64,000 nucleotides of DNA from CALNBC01 sp040768925 (lineage in GTDB: Bacteria; Bacillota; Clostridia; Christensenellales; CALWSW01), in NCBI GenBank assembly GCA_040768925.1, contig JAXGLZ010000001.1:62001-126000 (forward strand). The letters run 5' to 3'. The notes below the pieces were generated by a model. It ran no database searches, had not been told where the DNA came from, and saw only the letters and a program-made list of their open reading frames with translations. The stretch's first letter is position 1. The number at the start of each line of letters is the position of its first letter. The position numbers and the translations under genes are program-made. Positions 42,487 through 51,694 of the stretch are shown here, in pieces.

Positions 42487-43119
42487 ATGTTCGTGATCGT
42501 CGGCCTGGGGAACCCGGATGCAAAATACAGATACACCCGCCACAACTGCGGGTTTTTGGCGCTGGATTTTCTTGCGGAGCGCCTGGGCATCGCCATTAAC
42601 AAGCGCCTGGGGAAATCCATGGTGGGCGAAGGCCGAGTTGGCGCCGAGCGCGTTGTGCTGGCCAAACCGCTGACCTACATGAACAACAGCGGCGAGGCCG
42701 TGGTGGAGCTGATCAACTGGTATAAGATCGACCCGGCGGAGGGCCTTGTGGTCCTCTGCGACGACGTGGACCTCCCTACGGGTGAGATCCGCGTCCGCTC
42801 AAACGGCGGCGCAGGCACCCACAACGGCATGCGCTCCATTCTGTATTTGACCGGGACGGAACATTTTCCCCGGATCCGGGTGGGGATCGGCAAGCCCGCG
42901 CCGGAATGGGACCTTGCGGCTTATGTGCTTTCGGTATTTTCCGACGAGGAAAAGGAAATCATCCGCCAAGGGCTGGAAAACGCCGCCGACGCCGCGGAAA
43001 TCATCATCAAAGACGGAATTTTCGCAGCGCAGCAGAAATACAATATCAAAAAACGGAAGAAGGACGAACCGGCCGAAGACTGTCCAAAAACCACTCCCGG
43101 GGACGCGGGGGATTCGTAA
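42487..43119 (+). CDS. pth: Peptidyl-tRNA hydrolase
   Basis: Pth frees tRNA from prematurely released peptidyl-tRNA. The 210-residue protein starts MFVIVGLGNPDAKYRYTRHNCGF, with the catalytic histidine H19 and N9. It has KPLTYMNNSGEAV, the CDDVDLPTGEIRVRSNGGAGTHNGMRSI signature and a C-terminal lid. The tail is extended and charged (KKRKKDEPAEDC...). The stop codon lies in the loop region of a 13-bp perfect hairpin. Confidence 0.96.
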   Translation: MFVIVGLGNPDAKYRYTRHNCGFLALDFLAERLGIAINKRLGKSMVGEGRVGAERVVLAKPLTYMNNSGEAVVELINWYKIDPAEGLVVLCDDVDLPTGEIRVRSNGGAGTHNGMRSILYLTGTEHFPRIRVGIGKPAPEWDLAAYVLSVFSDEEKEIIRQGLENAADAAEIIIKDGIFAAQQKYNIKKRKKDEPAEDCPKTTPGDAGDS

Positions 43120-43131
43120 ATCCCCCGCGTC
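43102..43131. repeat. 13-bp perfect hairpin overlapping the pth stop
   Basis: GACGCGGGGGATT (43102-43114) pairs perfectly with AATCCCCCGCGTC (43119-43131) across CGTA. The TAA stop of pth is at 43117-43119. No T-run follows. Confidence 0.75.
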
Positions 43132-43135
43132 TAAT

Positions 43136-43225
43136 CCGGTTTGACGACCGCCGAAATCACTGGTTTCGGCGCTTCATCAAGGCTTGACGCCGGCTCCGCC
43201 GACGACCCTGCGCGCGTCAAACCGG
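43136..43225. other. 90-nt multi-branched RNA-like structure between pth and mfd
   Basis: An 11-bp perfect outer stem (CCGGTTTGACG at 43136-43146 with CGTCAAACCGG at 43215-43225) encloses two inner hairpins. These are GCCGAAA/TTTCGGC (43150-43170) and CGGC/GCCG (43191-43201). It reads as a three-way junction. No known RNA family was recognised. Confidence 0.5.
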
Positions 43226-43230
43226 CAGAA

Positions 43231-43256
43231 AAAATGCCGCAATCTTGCGGCATTTT
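43231..43256. terminator. Terminator before mfd
   Basis: AAAATGCCGC (43231-43240) pairs with GCGGCATTTT (43247-43256) over AATCTT. The stem carries its own A- and T-runs. It closes the purR-pth block. Confidence 0.75.
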
Positions 43257-43340
43257 GACCTAACAGCAAATCCGTCGGGTAAAGTCCGCGGGGCTTTTCC
43301 GACGGCCTGACGACGAAATCGCCGAAGAATCCGTGGAAAC

Positions 43341-46300
43341 ATGACCGAATACTCGAATCTTCTCAATCTGCTCGGCCGCTCGGAAGAATTCCTGCGGCTG
43401 AAAAAAACTTCCGGGGGGGGCGAAGGGCCCTGCTCGGTTTTTGGCGTTTCGGAAGAGGCCGCGCCCTTTCTCATCGCCGCCCTGACCGAAGGCGGGAAAA
43501 GCGCGCTCATCGTCGCCGCCAACGAGCGGGAAGCCAAAAAGCTGTCCGACAGGCTTTCCCCCCTTTGCGGCGCTGCCGTCGTTGAGCTTCCTCCAAAGGA
43601 GATCCAGTTCCGCGCCTTCTTCGCGAGGAGCAGGGAGATCGCCGACGCGCGCATCGCCGCCATCGACCGGCTCGCCTCGGGGGAACCCTGCGTCCTCGTG
43701 GCCTGCGCGGAAGCCGCGATGCAGCGCATGGCCCCGCCCTCCGCCTTTTCTTCCACCGAGCTGGTCCTTCGCCCGGGCGACACAATGGATCTTGACAATC
43801 TGGCGGAAAAGCTGCGCCGCGCGGGATACGAGCGCGTCTTTAAAGTGGACGCCCCCGGCCAGTTCAGGATTTCCGGCAGCTTGTTCGACGTTTACCCCTC
43901 CGGCTCGGAAACCCCGTACCGCGTGGAGTTTTTCGGCGACGAGGTGGACGGCGTCCGCGCCTATGACCCGGCCACCCAGCGCTCTGTGGGCAACGCCGAA
44001 TCCGTGCGGATCACCCCGGCCGTGGAAGCGCCCCTTTCTGCAAAAGCCGTGGCGCGCGCCCTGGACCTTCTTTCCCAAACTAAGCGCAAAAAAGCCCTCG
44101 CCCCCCTTTGCGAGCGATTCGCGGAATCGCTGATTGGCGGGGACGGGGACGTTTCCGACGCGCTTCTGCCCCTTTTGTTCGAACCAAACACCCTGATCGA
44201 TTACCTGCCGAAGGACGCGCTGACCATCGTCGTCGAGCCCGCCATCGTGGACGAACACGCCCGGGAGCGGCACGCCCGCTTTGTTGAGGCGTTTTCCCAG
44301 GCGCTGACGGACGGGAACGCCCTTCCCGTCCAGTCGGAGCTCTACCTCGCGCCGGAACGGTTCTGGCAAAGCCTAAAAAACCCGCGAACCATCTGCCTTT
44401 TTGCCTTTTTGCGCAGTTTTCCGCACATCAGGGCGGAATCCCTTTTCCGCATCGAGGCCCATGCCCCGGCGCGGTATAATTCCGCCCTGCCCCAGCTCGC
44501 GGCGGACCTTCGCCAGCTGAAGCACAGCGGGGTCACCGCCCTGCTTTTCGCGGGCTCCCGGGCCCAAAAGCTCCGGGAGGATCTGCTCGCCCTGGGTTTT
44601 GAGGCCGCCTGCGTGCCGGGGCTTTCCCGCCTTCCCCTTCCCGGGGAAACGCTGATCATCTCCAAAGGGCTGCCCTGCGGATTCGAGCTGCCGGAGCAGA
44701 AGCTTTCCGTCTTTTCCGAGCCGGATATTTACGGCGCCCGCAAAGCCGCGGTAAAACCCGTCAAGCGCAGGGAAATCACGCGGTTCGATATTTTCGCGGA
44801 TTTGAAGATCGGCGACGCGGTGGTCCACGAATCCTACGGCATCGGCGTCTTCAAAGGGATCTGCAAGCTGACGGCCAACGGCACCGCCAGGGACTTCATG
44901 CAGCTTCAATACGCCGGGACGGATAAGCTCTACGTCCCCACGGACCAGCTCGACCGGGTGCAGAAATACATCGGCGCCGGGGAGGACAAATCCCCCAAGC
45001 TTTCCAAGCTGGGCGGCGGGGACTGGAACCGCTCCGTCGCGAAGGTGCGCCAGAGCGTCAAGGAGCTGGCCTTCGACCTCGTCAAGCTCTACGCGGACAG
45101 AAAAGCGGCCGGGGGCTTCGCCTTTTCGCCGGATTCCCCCTGGCAGCATGAACTGGAGGAATCCTTCCCCTATGAGGACACGCCGGACCAGGAGACCTCC
45201 CTCGCCCAGATCAAGGCGGACATGGAAAGCGGCGCCATCATGGACCGGCTGCTCTGCGGGGACGTTGGCTACGGCAAGACCGAAGTCGCGGTCCGCGCCG
45301 CCTTCAAGGCTGTGCAGGACAGCAAACAGGCCGCTTTCCTCGTTCCCACCACCGTTCTCGCCTCCCAGCACTACCAGACCCTTTGCGCCCGGTTTTCCGG
45401 CTTCCCCGTCAAGGTGGAGCTTTTGTCCCGCTTCCGCACCCCCGCCCAGCAGGCGGCGGTCATCAAGGGGCTCAAGACCGGGGCTGTGGACGTCGTCGTC
45501 GGCACCCACGCCCTGCTGGGGAAACGGGTGGGATTTAGGGACCTGGGCCTGCTGATCATCGACGAGGAGCAGCGCTTCGGCGTGGGCCACAAAGAGGTCA
45601 TCAAGAACATCAAGCGCAATGTGGACGTGCTGACCCTGACCGCCACCCCGATCCCGCGCACCCTGCACATGGCGCTTTCCGGCGTGCGGGACATGAGCGT
45701 CATCGAAACCCCGCCTGAGGAGCGCTACCCGGTCCAGACCTATGTGATGGAATACGCCGATTCGCTGGCAAAAGACGCCATCGAGCGGGAGCTTGCCCGG
45801 GGGGGCCAGGTGTTCTTCCTCTACAACAAGGTCGCCTCCATGGAGCGGTTTTTGGCCTATCTTCGGGAGCTTGTGCCGGACGCGCGCATCGCCATGGCCC
45901 ACGGCCAGATGCCCGAAGGCCGCCTGGAGCGCACCATGCTTTCCTTTATGGAACGGGAGTACGACGTGCTCTTGTGCAGCACGATCATCGAATCCGGGCT
46001 GGATATTCCAAACGCCAACACCCTGATCGTCTACGATTCGGACCAGATGGGCCTTTCCCAGCTTTACCAGCTTCGTGGCCGGGTGGGCCGGTCCAACCGC
46101 ATCGCCTACGCCTATTTCACCTTCCGGCGGGACAAGGTGCTGAGCGAAGTCGCGGAAAAGCGCCTGCGGGCCATCCGGGAATTCACCCAGTTCGGCTCCG
46201 GCTTCAAGATCGCCATGCGGGACCTGGAGATCCGTGGCGCGGGGAACATCGTCGGCGTGCAGCAGCACGGCCACATGGCCGCGGTGGGCTATGATTATTA

Positions 46301-46808
46301 CTGCAAGCTGGTGGACGAGGCCGTCAACGAGGCAAAGGGCAGCCCGCGGCCCATCGAGATCGACACCCAGATGGACATCCCGCTGGACGCTTTCCTCCCC
46401 TCCTCCTATATCGCCGAGGAGGCGGACAGGCTGGAGGTTTACAAGCGCATCGCCTCCATCTCCGGCCGGGAGGATGTTCCGGACGTGACGGACGAGCTGA
46501 TCGACCGCTTCGGCGAGCCGCCCGAGCCGGTTCTGAACCTGATCGAGATCGCGGCCGTCAAAGCCGCGGCAAAGACCGCCGGGCTCACCGTGCTGACGGT
46601 GCGGCCGGGCTTCGCCCTTTTAAAGCTGCACCCCAAATCCCAGATCACCGGGGAGGCGCTCCTATCCCTCCTTTCGGAATACAAGGGCCGGGCGACGCTG
46701 CTTTGCGGCGACCCGGCGGAGGTGCGGCTGACCGCAAAAAATGCGGAAACCCAGGAAATGGCCGCGATCGCGGAGGAATTTCTGCTTAAGCTCTGCTCTG
46801 CCAACTGA
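43341..46808 (+). CDS. mfd: Transcription-repair coupling factor Mfd
   Basis: Mfd removes RNA polymerase stalled at DNA damage and recruits UvrA. The 1155-residue protein has the full layout. UvrB-like domains occupy about residues 1-350. The RID polymerase-binding domain at about 488-550 reads LKIGDAVVHESYGIGVFKGI. Walker A (GDVGYGKTEVAVRAA) lies near residue 640 and the DEEQ box (IIDEEQRFGVGHKE) near 740. The RecG-like translocation region contains LYQLRGRVGRSNRIAYAYF, and a C-terminal TRCF domain starts at about 1010. The ribosome-binding site is weak. Gene order pth-mfd-foldase follows Bacillus. Confidence 0.97.
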   Translation: MTEYSNLLNLLGRSEEFLRLKKTSGGGEGPCSVFGVSEEAAPFLIAALTEGGKSALIVAANEREAKKLSDRLSPLCGAAVVELPPKEIQFRAFFARSREIADARIAAIDRLASGEPCVLVACAEAAMQRMAPPSAFSSTELVLRPGDTMDLDNLAEKLRRAGYERVFKVDAPGQFRISGSLFDVYPSGSETPYRVEFFGDEVDGVRAYDPATQRSVGNAESVRITPAVEAPLSAKAVARALDLLSQTKRKKALAPLCERFAESLIGGDGDVSDALLPLLFEPNTLIDYLPKDALTIVVEPAIVDEHARERHARFVEAFSQALTDGNALPVQSELYLAPERFWQSLKNPRTICLFAFLRSFPHIRAESLFRIEAHAPARYNSALPQLAADLRQLKHSGVTALLFAGSRAQKLREDLLALGFEAACVPGLSRLPLPGETLIISKGLPCGFELPEQKLSVFSEPDIYGARKAAVKPVKRREITRFDIFADLKIGDAVVHESYGIGVFKGICKLTANGTARDFMQLQYAGTDKLYVPTDQLDRVQKYIGAGEDKSPKLSKLGGGDWNRSVAKVRQSVKELAFDLVKLYADRKAAGGFAFSPDSPWQHELEESFPYEDTPDQETSLAQIKADMESGAIMDRLLCGDVGYGKTEVAVRAAFKAVQDSKQAAFLVPTTVLASQHYQTLCARFSGFPVKVELLSRFRTPAQQAAVIKGLKTGAVDVVVGTHALLGKRVGFRDLGLLIIDEEQRFGVGHKEVIKNIKRNVDVLTLTATPIPRTLHMALSGVRDMSVIETPPEERYPVQTYVMEYADSLAKDAIERELARGGQVFFLYNKVASMERFLAYLRELVPDARIAMAHGQMPEGRLERTMLSFMEREYDVLLCSTIIESGLDIPNANTLIVYDSDQMGLSQLYQLRGRVGRSNRIAYAYFTFRRDKVLSEVAEKRLRAIREFTQFGSGFKIAMRDLEIRGAGNIVGVQQHGHMAAVGYDYYCKLVDEAVNEAKGSPRPIEIDTQMDIPLDAFLPSSYIAEEADRLEVYKRIASISGREDVPDVTDELIDRFGEPPEPVLNLIEIAAVKAAAKTAGLTVLTVRPGFALLKLHPKSQITGEALLSLLSEYKGRATLLCGDPAEVRLTAKNAETQEMAAIAEEFLLKLCSAN

Positions 46809-46856
46809 GGCTGTCAAATGTGTCGGCAGAGACCATTTGAGCCATAATTTATTCAT

Positions 46857-46885
46857 TTGCATCCTCTTTTCCCTTTGTATATAAT
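46857..46885 (+). promoter_or_regulatory. Promoter of the foldase lipoprotein pair
   Basis: TTGCAT (46857-46862) and TATAAT (46880-46885) are separated by 17 bases, about 57 bases before the start at 46943. Confidence 0.85.
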
Positions 46886-46942
46886 GAACAGGATGCACGC
46901 ACCCCGTGGATTTCGACCAGTAATGAAGGGAGTTACGTCATT

Positions 46943-48217
46943 ATGAAATTATGCAAGAGGATCGTTTCGGCCGCCGCAGCGCTGTTTTTTTTGGTTTCGC
47001 TGTGCGCCTGCGCCGCCGTGAACGGTCCCGAAGCGGTTGTCGCCACCGTGGACGGCGTTCCCGTTTACCGCTGGGAAGTGGATTACCTGTACGAGAAAAA
47101 CTACGACTATATGATCTCGATGACCGATGTCGACCCCGAAAATCCCGATCATGTCAAGGTCGTGAAAGAGGGCTACCTGGAACAGCTCATCGCGGACACG
47201 GCCATGAACCTTTACGCCGAGGAACAGGGCTACGGCCTTACGGACGCGGAAAAGGCCCAGGTTGACGAGGAATACCGCCAGTTGAGGGAAAACTCCGTCG
47301 CCAATTACGCAAAACAGCACGGCGGCGACACCGCCCTTGGCGAAGAGGATTACCTCAACAACCTGAAGGAACAGCACCTGACCGAGGAAGCGCTTCTTCA
47401 GAACATGTACAACACCGCCATGCGGGAAAAGATGAGCGCGGACCTTTACGCCAGCATCTCCAGCTCGGAAGACGCAATCAACGCGTATTACGAAATGGAA
47501 ATCGAGTCCGACAAGGAACTCTATACGGACAATTATTCCCAGTACGAGGCCGACAACGCCTACGATTCCTTCACCGTGATGTATCACCCCGCGGATTACG
47601 TGCGGTTCAAGCCGATTTATATCGCCATCCCCAAAGAGAGCCTCGACGCCATGGCCGCGCTGACAACCGAGATCGCCGGCGCCAAATCCGAGCTGGCCAT
47701 CCTGACCATGCAGAAGGGCGAAAGCGATTATTCGGTGCTCCGCCTGAAAAAGGAGATCGAGGAAAAGGAAGCGGCGTTTGACACGCTGCGCGCGGAGGCT
47801 CTGCAGTCAATCAGGGGCCGGGCGGAAGAGGTCTTTGGCCGGGTCGGTTCCGGCGAGGATTTCGACGCGCTCATCGCCGAATACGGCGACGATTCCGGGA
47901 TGGACGTTCCGCCTTACCGGGATTACGGATACCTTTGCTGCGAGGGAACCGCCAAATACTATGGCGAAATCAAATCCGCCGCGTTGGCCCTTCAAAACAT
48001 CGGGGACACCAGCGGCCTGATCGAGACCGACGGCGGCTATTTCATCCTCAAGCTGGTGGACAAAATCGAAAAAGGCCCCCGGAAGATGACCGAAGAGCTG
48101 CATGATTTTATCGATAAATCCATTTCCCTGCCGAACAGGGAAGACATTTACAACCAAACCGCCCAAAAAGCCCTCGAAGGGCGGGAAATCCTGCGCTATG
48201 CCGACCGCCTGAAGTAA
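46943..48217 (+). CDS. PrsA/SurA-like parvulin lipoprotein with helical insertion, paralog 1
   Basis: It is likely an extracytoplasmic foldase and prolyl isomerase anchored in the membrane. The 424-residue product has a lipoprotein signal (likely lipid site C23). A SurA_N-type chaperone domain begins VVATVDGVPVYRWEVDYL. Its parvulin domain begins near residue 222 (KPIYIAIP), but the usual following helix (RAEEVFGRVGSGEDFDALIAEYGDDSG, from about 290) is delayed by about 60 residues. The intervening sequence is of helical, coiled-coil character (LTTEIAGAKSELAIL, LRLKKEIEEKEAAFDTLRAEAL). The end reads GLIETDGGYFILKLVDKIE. It is followed after 37 bases by a related gene. Confidence 0.82.
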   Translation: MKLCKRIVSAAAALFFLVSLCACAAVNGPEAVVATVDGVPVYRWEVDYLYEKNYDYMISMTDVDPENPDHVKVVKEGYLEQLIADTAMNLYAEEQGYGLTDAEKAQVDEEYRQLRENSVANYAKQHGGDTALGEEDYLNNLKEQHLTEEALLQNMYNTAMREKMSADLYASISSSEDAINAYYEMEIESDKELYTDNYSQYEADNAYDSFTVMYHPADYVRFKPIYIAIPKESLDAMAALTTEIAGAKSELAILTMQKGESDYSVLRLKKEIEEKEAAFDTLRAEALQSIRGRAEEVFGRVGSGEDFDALIAEYGDDSGMDVPPYRDYGYLCCEGTAKYYGEIKSAALALQNIGDTSGLIETDGGYFILKLVDKIEKGPRKMTEELHDFIDKSISLPNREDIYNQTAQKALEGREILRYADRLK

Positions 48218-48254
48218 GCAAGCGGGAAAATACGAGAATTGAAGGAGAATCATC

Positions 48255-49676
48255 ATGAAGAAAAGCTTCCGGGCCTTCGCCCTGCTGCTTTGCGCAGTGC
48301 TGGCGGCCGCTTTCTTTGCCGGGTGCACCCTGGTCGAGGTGGACGATTCAGAAGACCTGAACCAGACCGTCGCCACCGTCAACGGCGAAAAAATAACCCT
48401 GGGGGATTTCCAGTCCCTGCACGATTATTACGCCGAGCTTTACTATTATTACGGCTATGACATCACGGCCGACACGGAAAACTACAACGAGTTCAAGAAA
48501 AACCTGCTGACCAGCCTCGTCAACGAGCATGTGCTGCGCCAGAAGGCCGCTGAACTGGGCTTTACCAATCTTTCCGAAGCGGATCTGGCGGAAGTCAACG
48601 AAACCTTCCTTGCCGACTACGCGAACTACCTTGAAAACTTCCGGGAGCAGGCCGAATCGGACAAGCTGAACGACGCGTCGGTGGACGTGAACGTCCGGAT
48701 GGACGAGCTTGCCCGGGCCCAGCTCGCCGAAAACGGCCAGGACTATGACGAAACCTATTACCAGTACGTCATCGACAAAGCGGTGGGCAACCTTCAGCAG
48801 TCGATTTATGACACCGTGACGGTCACGGACGACCAGGTGAAGGCCTATTACGACGAAGAGCTCGCCAGCCAGAAGGCGGCCGTCGCCGAAGACCCCACCA
48901 TCTACGAAAGCTATGTGGAAGGCTATGAGGACGCCCCCGCCCTTTTCGCCCCCGAGGGTTACCGTTACGCGACCCACATCCTCGTCAAGTTCGAAGGGCT
49001 GGACGAAGCGGCTGACGCCCGCACAACGGAAATCGAAACCCGGCAGGACGAGATCGCCGACCGCGAGGAAGAGATCGATTCCGAGATCGCGGCTTTGGAT
49101 ACCGCCGCCTCCGATTACCAGACCAAGCTTTCCGCCCTCAATTCCGAGAAGGACGGCCTCATCGCCGAGGGCGATACCCTGACCGCGGAATACGACGGCC
49201 TTGTCGCCCAGCGCAAAGCCGCCTGCCTGGAAAAGGCTGCGGGCATCGTCGCCCAGCTCGATTCCGGCAAGGTTTGGGAGGAGCTTTCCAAGCAGTTCAA
49301 CGAAGACGACGGAACCAAGGAGGGCGGCTCCAACTTCGAGACCGGTTACCTCGTCGGCCCGAAGACCACAACCTATTACCAGAACTTTACGGACGAGGCC
49401 ATGACCCTGACCGAAATCGGCCAGTATTCCAAGGTTCCCGTCGAATCCGGCTACGGATACCATATCCTTATGCTCAAATCCATCGTCACCCCGGGCGAAG
49501 TGCCCTTTGAAACCGCGAAGGAAGAGCTCAACGCCGTGGTTCTTGCCGACAAGCAGCAGGACAAGTGGTACGAAACCCAGGAAGAATGGGTCGCCGCGGC
49601 GGACGTTGTCAAATACGAAGACCGGGCGGGCATCACCGCAGGCACAGCCACCCCCGCGCCCACAGCGGAAGAGTAA
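48255..49676 (+). CDS. PrsA/SurA-like parvulin lipoprotein with helical insertion, paralog 2
   Basis: This is a second foldase of the same design, 473 residues. The lipoprotein signal ends FFAGC (C24). The chaperone domain starts TVATVNGEKITLGDFQSLHDYYAELYYYYG. The parvulin strand ATHILVKF is at about 239-246. It is separated from the helix CLEKAAGIVAQLDSGKVWEELSKQFNEDDGTKEGG (about 325 onward) by a long heptad-like segment (TRQDEIADREEEIDSEIAALD, LSALNSEKDGLIAEGDTL). The domain resumes with GYGYHILMLKSI. The C-terminus is an AT/P-rich tail. AAGGAG lies before the ATG, and a strong terminator follows. Confidence 0.85.
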   Translation: MKKSFRAFALLLCAVLAAAFFAGCTLVEVDDSEDLNQTVATVNGEKITLGDFQSLHDYYAELYYYYGYDITADTENYNEFKKNLLTSLVNEHVLRQKAAELGFTNLSEADLAEVNETFLADYANYLENFREQAESDKLNDASVDVNVRMDELARAQLAENGQDYDETYYQYVIDKAVGNLQQSIYDTVTVTDDQVKAYYDEELASQKAAVAEDPTIYESYVEGYEDAPALFAPEGYRYATHILVKFEGLDEAADARTTEIETRQDEIADREEEIDSEIAALDTAASDYQTKLSALNSEKDGLIAEGDTLTAEYDGLVAQRKAACLEKAAGIVAQLDSGKVWEELSKQFNEDDGTKEGGSNFETGYLVGPKTTTYYQNFTDEAMTLTEIGQYSKVPVESGYGYHILMLKSIVTPGEVPFETAKEELNAVVLADKQQDKWYETQEEWVAAADVVKYEDRAGITAGTATPAPTAEE

Positions 49677-49687
49677 CAGCGGCGCGC

Positions 49688-49719
49688 AAAAAACGCCGGC
49701 CACCTGGCCGGCGTTTTTT
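49688..49719. terminator. Terminator between foldase genes and ahcY
   Basis: AAAAAACGCCGGCCA (49688-49702) pairs with TGGCCGGCGTTTTTT (49705-49719), forming a very stable bidirectional hairpin with A/T runs on both sides. Confidence 0.92.
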
Positions 49720-49825
49720 CTTTTGAATCCGATCGGTTCGGCGGCGTTCCCTTTTGCCGCCACACCCCGCAAAAGGCGCGCAATCCGCTCCCGTGGAGTG
49801 CCGGCGACAACCCGGATCAAAAGGG

Positions 49826-51064
49826 TCACACCCCGCAAAGGTACGCGGACTGCTCCGGCGTCAGGGCATCGACGGTCATCGAAAGGGAAGCCAGGGCCAG
49901 GCGGGCGACGCGTTCGTCCGTCTCTTTCGGGACTGTATAGACGCCCGGGGCGAGGGTTTTCCCCTCATTTGCCAGATAAAGGGCGGAAAGCGCCTGAAGG
50001 GCAAAGCTCATATCCATGATTTCCGCCGGGTGGCCGTCCCCCGAGGCCAAATTGACCAGCCGGCCTTTTGCGAGCAGGCAGATCGTTTTGCCGTTTTCCA
50101 GCGCAAAGCCCTCGATGTTCTCGCGGAGCTGGATGCGGCTCTTCGCGATGGCGCGCAGGCCGGCAACGTCCACCTCGACGTCGAAATGCCCGGCGTTGCA
50201 GAGGATCGCGCCCTCCTTCATCGCCAAAAAGTGGCGTTCGACGATCACGTCCTTGCAGCCCGTCACCGTGATGAAAATGTCACCCTCCTTTGCCGCTTCG
50301 TCCATGGGCATGACCGCATACCCCAGCATCGCCGCCTCCAGGGCTTTGATGGGGTCGACCTCAGTCACGACCACCCTTGCCCCGAAGGCCTTCGCCTTTT
50401 CCGCCACGCCCCGGCCGCAGTGGCCAAAGCCGGCGATGACGGCGGTCTTCCCCGCGACGAGCAGGTTGGTCGTTCTGGTGATGCCGTCCCAAACGGACTG
50501 GCCGGTGCCGAAGCGGTTGTCAAACAGGTGCTTCGTGTCCGCGTCGTTGACGGCGATCATTGGGAAACGTAGCCTTCCCGCTTTTGCCCTTGCGGTCATG
50601 CGCAGCACGCCGGTGGTGGTTTCCTCGCAGCCGCCGATCACGTTTTCGGCCAGGTGCGAAAGCGCCCCGTGCAAAAGGCCGAGAAGATCCCCGCCGTCGT
50701 CGATGATGATGTCCGGCCCGCAGGAAAGGGCGGCCTTCAGGTGGCTTTCGTACTCCTCCTCCGTCGCGCCGTACCAGGCGTATACGTTTACGCCCGATTC
50801 CGCCAGGGCCGCGCAGACGTCGTCCTTGGTGGAAAGGGGGTTCGAGCCGGTGGCGTGCACTTCTGCCCCGCCCGCGGCAAGCAGCTGGCAGAGCCGGGCC
50901 GTCTTGGCCTCCAGATGCACGCTCACGGTGATCTTCCTGCCCGAAAAGGGCTTCGTTTCCAGGAATTTCCCCTCAAGGACCGAAAGGAGCGGCATATGCG
51001 CCCGGACCCAGTCGATCTTTTGCCTTCCGGCCGGGGCGAGGGCCGCGTTTCTGATCATGCTCAT
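49826..51064 (-). CDS. ahcY: Adenosylhomocysteinase
   Basis: The enzyme splits S-adenosylhomocysteine to adenosine and homocysteine, relieving product inhibition of methyltransferases. The 412-residue protein has VSVHLEAKTARL, GSNPLSTKDDVCAAL, DDGGDLL, EETTTGVLR, the DADTKHLFDNRFGTGQSVWDGI substrate region and the NAD fold AGFGHCGRG at 211-219. The family more often has GYGxVGKG, so this is a mild variant. The C-terminus lacks the KxxxY-type ending of the eukaryotic form, as in the short bacterial/archaeal class. GGAGG lies eight bases before the ATG. It is transcribed alone. Confidence 0.95.
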   Translation of the reverse strand: MSMIRNAALAPAGRQKIDWVRAHMPLLSVLEGKFLETKPFSGRKITVSVHLEAKTARLCQLLAAGGAEVHATGSNPLSTKDDVCAALAESGVNVYAWYGATEEEYESHLKAALSCGPDIIIDDGGDLLGLLHGALSHLAENVIGGCEETTTGVLRMTARAKAGRLRFPMIAVNDADTKHLFDNRFGTGQSVWDGITRTTNLLVAGKTAVIAGFGHCGRGVAEKAKAFGARVVVTEVDPIKALEAAMLGYAVMPMDEAAKEGDIFITVTGCKDVIVERHFLAMKEGAILCNAGHFDVEVDVAGLRAIAKSRIQLRENIEGFALENGKTICLLAKGRLVNLASGDGHPAEIMDMSFALQALSALYLANEGKTLAPGVYTVPKETDERVARLALASLSMTVDALTPEQSAYLCGV

Positions 51065-51186
51065 CGTTTGGACCTCCGGTAAGTTGCTTTAAAGACCATT
51101 TTAGCAGAAGGCGGACCGGCACACAATCAAAACGGAACAGAGGGCTTTTTGGGGCGCGCAAAAAAGACCGCCGAAGCGCTCGACAG

Positions 51187-51212
51187 AAAAAAGCGCGGCT
51201 TTTCCGCCGCGC
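51187..51212 (-). terminator. Terminator after the tautomerase gene
   Basis: On the minus strand GCGCGGC pairs with GCCGCGC (51193-51212) and is followed by TTTTTT (51187-51192). Confidence 0.88.
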
Positions 51213-51233
51213 ACTTCTGCTTGCCGCCCGTTT

Positions 51234-51575
51234 TCAGTGCAGGGTGCCCCTGGATCCCCAGTATTCCGTTTCGACGATATTGAAGTACACCGAAGCGGCG
51301 GGCAGCCCGAGCGTCTCCTCGAACAGCTTGTACAGCTTTTCCGTGTATTCGACCAGCGCTTCGTGGTCGGAGGATTTCTTCATTTGCGTTTCCATAAACG
51401 CGCAATCCGCCTTCTTCCCCGCGCGGAAGATCTCGCAGCCGTCGTCAATTCGCACCATCGTTTTTTCATAGGGCTTGCCGGGGATCAGCGAGATAAGTTT
51501 GGCGATCCCGTCGGCCAGCCTTGCTTTTTCGTCCGTTTCGAGTTTTCTGACGATCGAAAGGTGAATGAAGGGCAT
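51234..51575 (-). CDS. MIF-like tautomerase-superfamily protein
   Basis: The start is the ATG at 51575 (MPFIHLSIVRKL), with GGAGG seven bases upstream. A long upstream extension in the same frame has no such support. The 113-residue product keeps Pro2, which becomes the N-terminal catalytic proline after Met removal. It follows the macrophage-migration-inhibitory-factor pattern with KLISLIPGKPYEKTMVRIDDGCEIFRAGK and a C-terminal VYFNIVETEYWGSRG. Such proteins form trimers and tautomerise phenylpyruvate-like keto-enol substrates. The physiological substrate is unknown. It lies downstream of the catabolic operon, separated by a structured 270-base spacer. Confidence 0.85.
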   Translation of the reverse strand: MPFIHLSIVRKLETDEKARLADGIAKLISLIPGKPYEKTMVRIDDGCEIFRAGKKADCAFMETQMKKSSDHEALVEYTEKLYKLFEETLGLPAASVYFNIVETEYWGSRGTLH

Positions 51576-51694
51576 ATTCCGCCTCCTTAAGGTAAGGGGT
51601 CGATCCCCGGGGCATCGCGCGGGAAACGCGCAGCCGCAGCATTGCAAACAGCGCTGCCGCGGCTGCTCCGCGCGCCAAAACCCAAGGGCAAAAA

